From Kiritimatiellales bacterium (GTDB lineage Bacteria > Verrucomicrobiota > Kiritimatiellia > Kiritimatiellales > Pontiellaceae): a stretch of 6,156 bases of DNA. Positions 5,916 to 6,156 of this stretch are shown here, piece by piece. Each line of letters starts with the position of its first letter. Position 1 is the first letter of the stretch. The notes beneath the pieces are model-generated. The model ran no database searches. It was not told where the DNA came from and saw only the letters and a list, made by a program, of their open reading frames with translations. Position numbers and translations under genes: made by a program. Location: positions 1 to 6,156 of the forward strand of contig WFRA01000212.1 in NCBI GenBank assembly GCA_015486775.1, read 5' to 3'.

Positions 5916-6156
5916 ACTGTACTAAAATCGGGATTCTCTACAAGCTCCAGCCGTTCTCCGCGCACAGCACCGTGTAGCCGCAACTGTACTAAAATCGGGA
6001 TTCTCTACAAGCTCCAGCCTTGGTGGTCTTGGTGACTTGGTTCCGCCTACTGTACTAAAATCGGGATTCTCTACAAGCTCCAGCCCACATTCGCCTTTCC
6101 ATCGAAACGCAGGAACTGTACTAAAATCGGGATTCTCTACAAGCTCCAGCTATCGG
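5916..6156 (-). CRISPR. Type II-C CRISPR array, four identical 36-bp repeats visible, running off the right edge
   Basis: Identical 36-bp repeats (plus strand ACTGTACTAAAATCGG ... CTACAAGCTCCAGC) lie at 5916-5951, 5983-6018, 6049-6084 and 6115-6150. Spacers are 5952-5982 (31 bp), 6019-6048 (30 bp) and 6085-6114 (30 bp), with six bases of a fourth at 6151-6156. Spacer length and repeat length are typical of type II. Orientation is assigned to the minus strand because the tracrRNA anti-repeat is complementary to the minus-strand repeat (GCTGGAGCTTGTAGAG...). That repeat also ends in a -10-like TACAGT, as Neisseria and Geobacillus II-C repeats end in TACAAT or TATAAT. The leader would then lie beyond the right edge, and the repeat next to cas2 would be the oldest. 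Confidence 0.98.
6115..6143 (-). promoter_or_regulatory. Candidate promoter inside each CRISPR repeat (shown for the fourth repeat)
   Basis: Read on the minus strand, each repeat contains TTGTAG, a 16-base spacer and a terminal TACAGT. TACAGT is one step from the TACAAT that serves as the -10 box in Neisseria meningitidis repeats. Initiation six or seven bases downstream would fall inside the spacer and leave about 24 bases of guide, as in that species. Equivalent elements lie in the repeats at 5916, 5983 and 6049. The -35 match is weak, so this rests on the -10 position and the analogy. Confidence 0.55.

Overview
The window holds a compact type II-C CRISPR-Cas locus: a tracrRNA gene, cas9, cas1, cas2 and the start of a CRISPR array. 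To its left lies a poorly characterised arm of very small minus-strand genes. The organism cannot be named from the sequence. It is a bacterium, because type II systems are bacterial. The cas genes are fairly GC-rich, while the left arm (about 1-1380) and the cas9 5' end are visibly more AT-rich. The Cas9 resembles the roughly 1000-1100 residue II-C enzymes of environmental bacteria. A PVC-group or similar host is only a guess.

Left arm (1-1216). Five small ORFs lie head to tail on the minus strand, reading 1216 to 87. Four of them share a short N-terminal strand followed by a G-x-K-T motif and, in the intact copies, a helix. This pattern resembles the ribbon-helix-helix antitoxins of the VapB type. 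No toxin gene is visible. The leftmost copy breaks off after its K-T-G motif, and the sequence past the break carries two perfect DnaA-box consensus sites in tandem (132-150).

Control region (1217-1519). A tracrRNA is read leftward, opposite to cas9. It has an anti-repeat at about 1447-1475, two internal hairpins (one with a C(UACG)G tetraloop), and a Rho-independent terminator at 1371-1404. The anti-repeat lies inside the upstream extension of the cas9 reading frame. This supports the downstream cas9 start at 1520.

cas operon (1520-5860). cas9 (1036 aa), cas1 (297 aa) and cas2 (115 aa) run rightward with 8-nt and 4-nt overlaps and are therefore probably co-transcribed and translationally coupled. 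No csn2 or cas4 is present, which defines subtype II-C. All catalytic residues expected of Cas9, Cas1 and Cas2 are visible.

CRISPR array (5916 to the right edge). Four identical 36-bp repeats with 30-31 bp spacers are visible and the array continues beyond the window. The tracrRNA anti-repeat and a -10-like TACAGT at the repeat end both indicate that crRNAs are read leftward, toward cas2. Each repeat probably carries its own promoter, as in Neisseria meningitidis. Working model: Cas1-Cas2 insert spacers, short crRNAs pair with the tracrRNA, and the duplex guides Cas9 cleavage of invading DNA.
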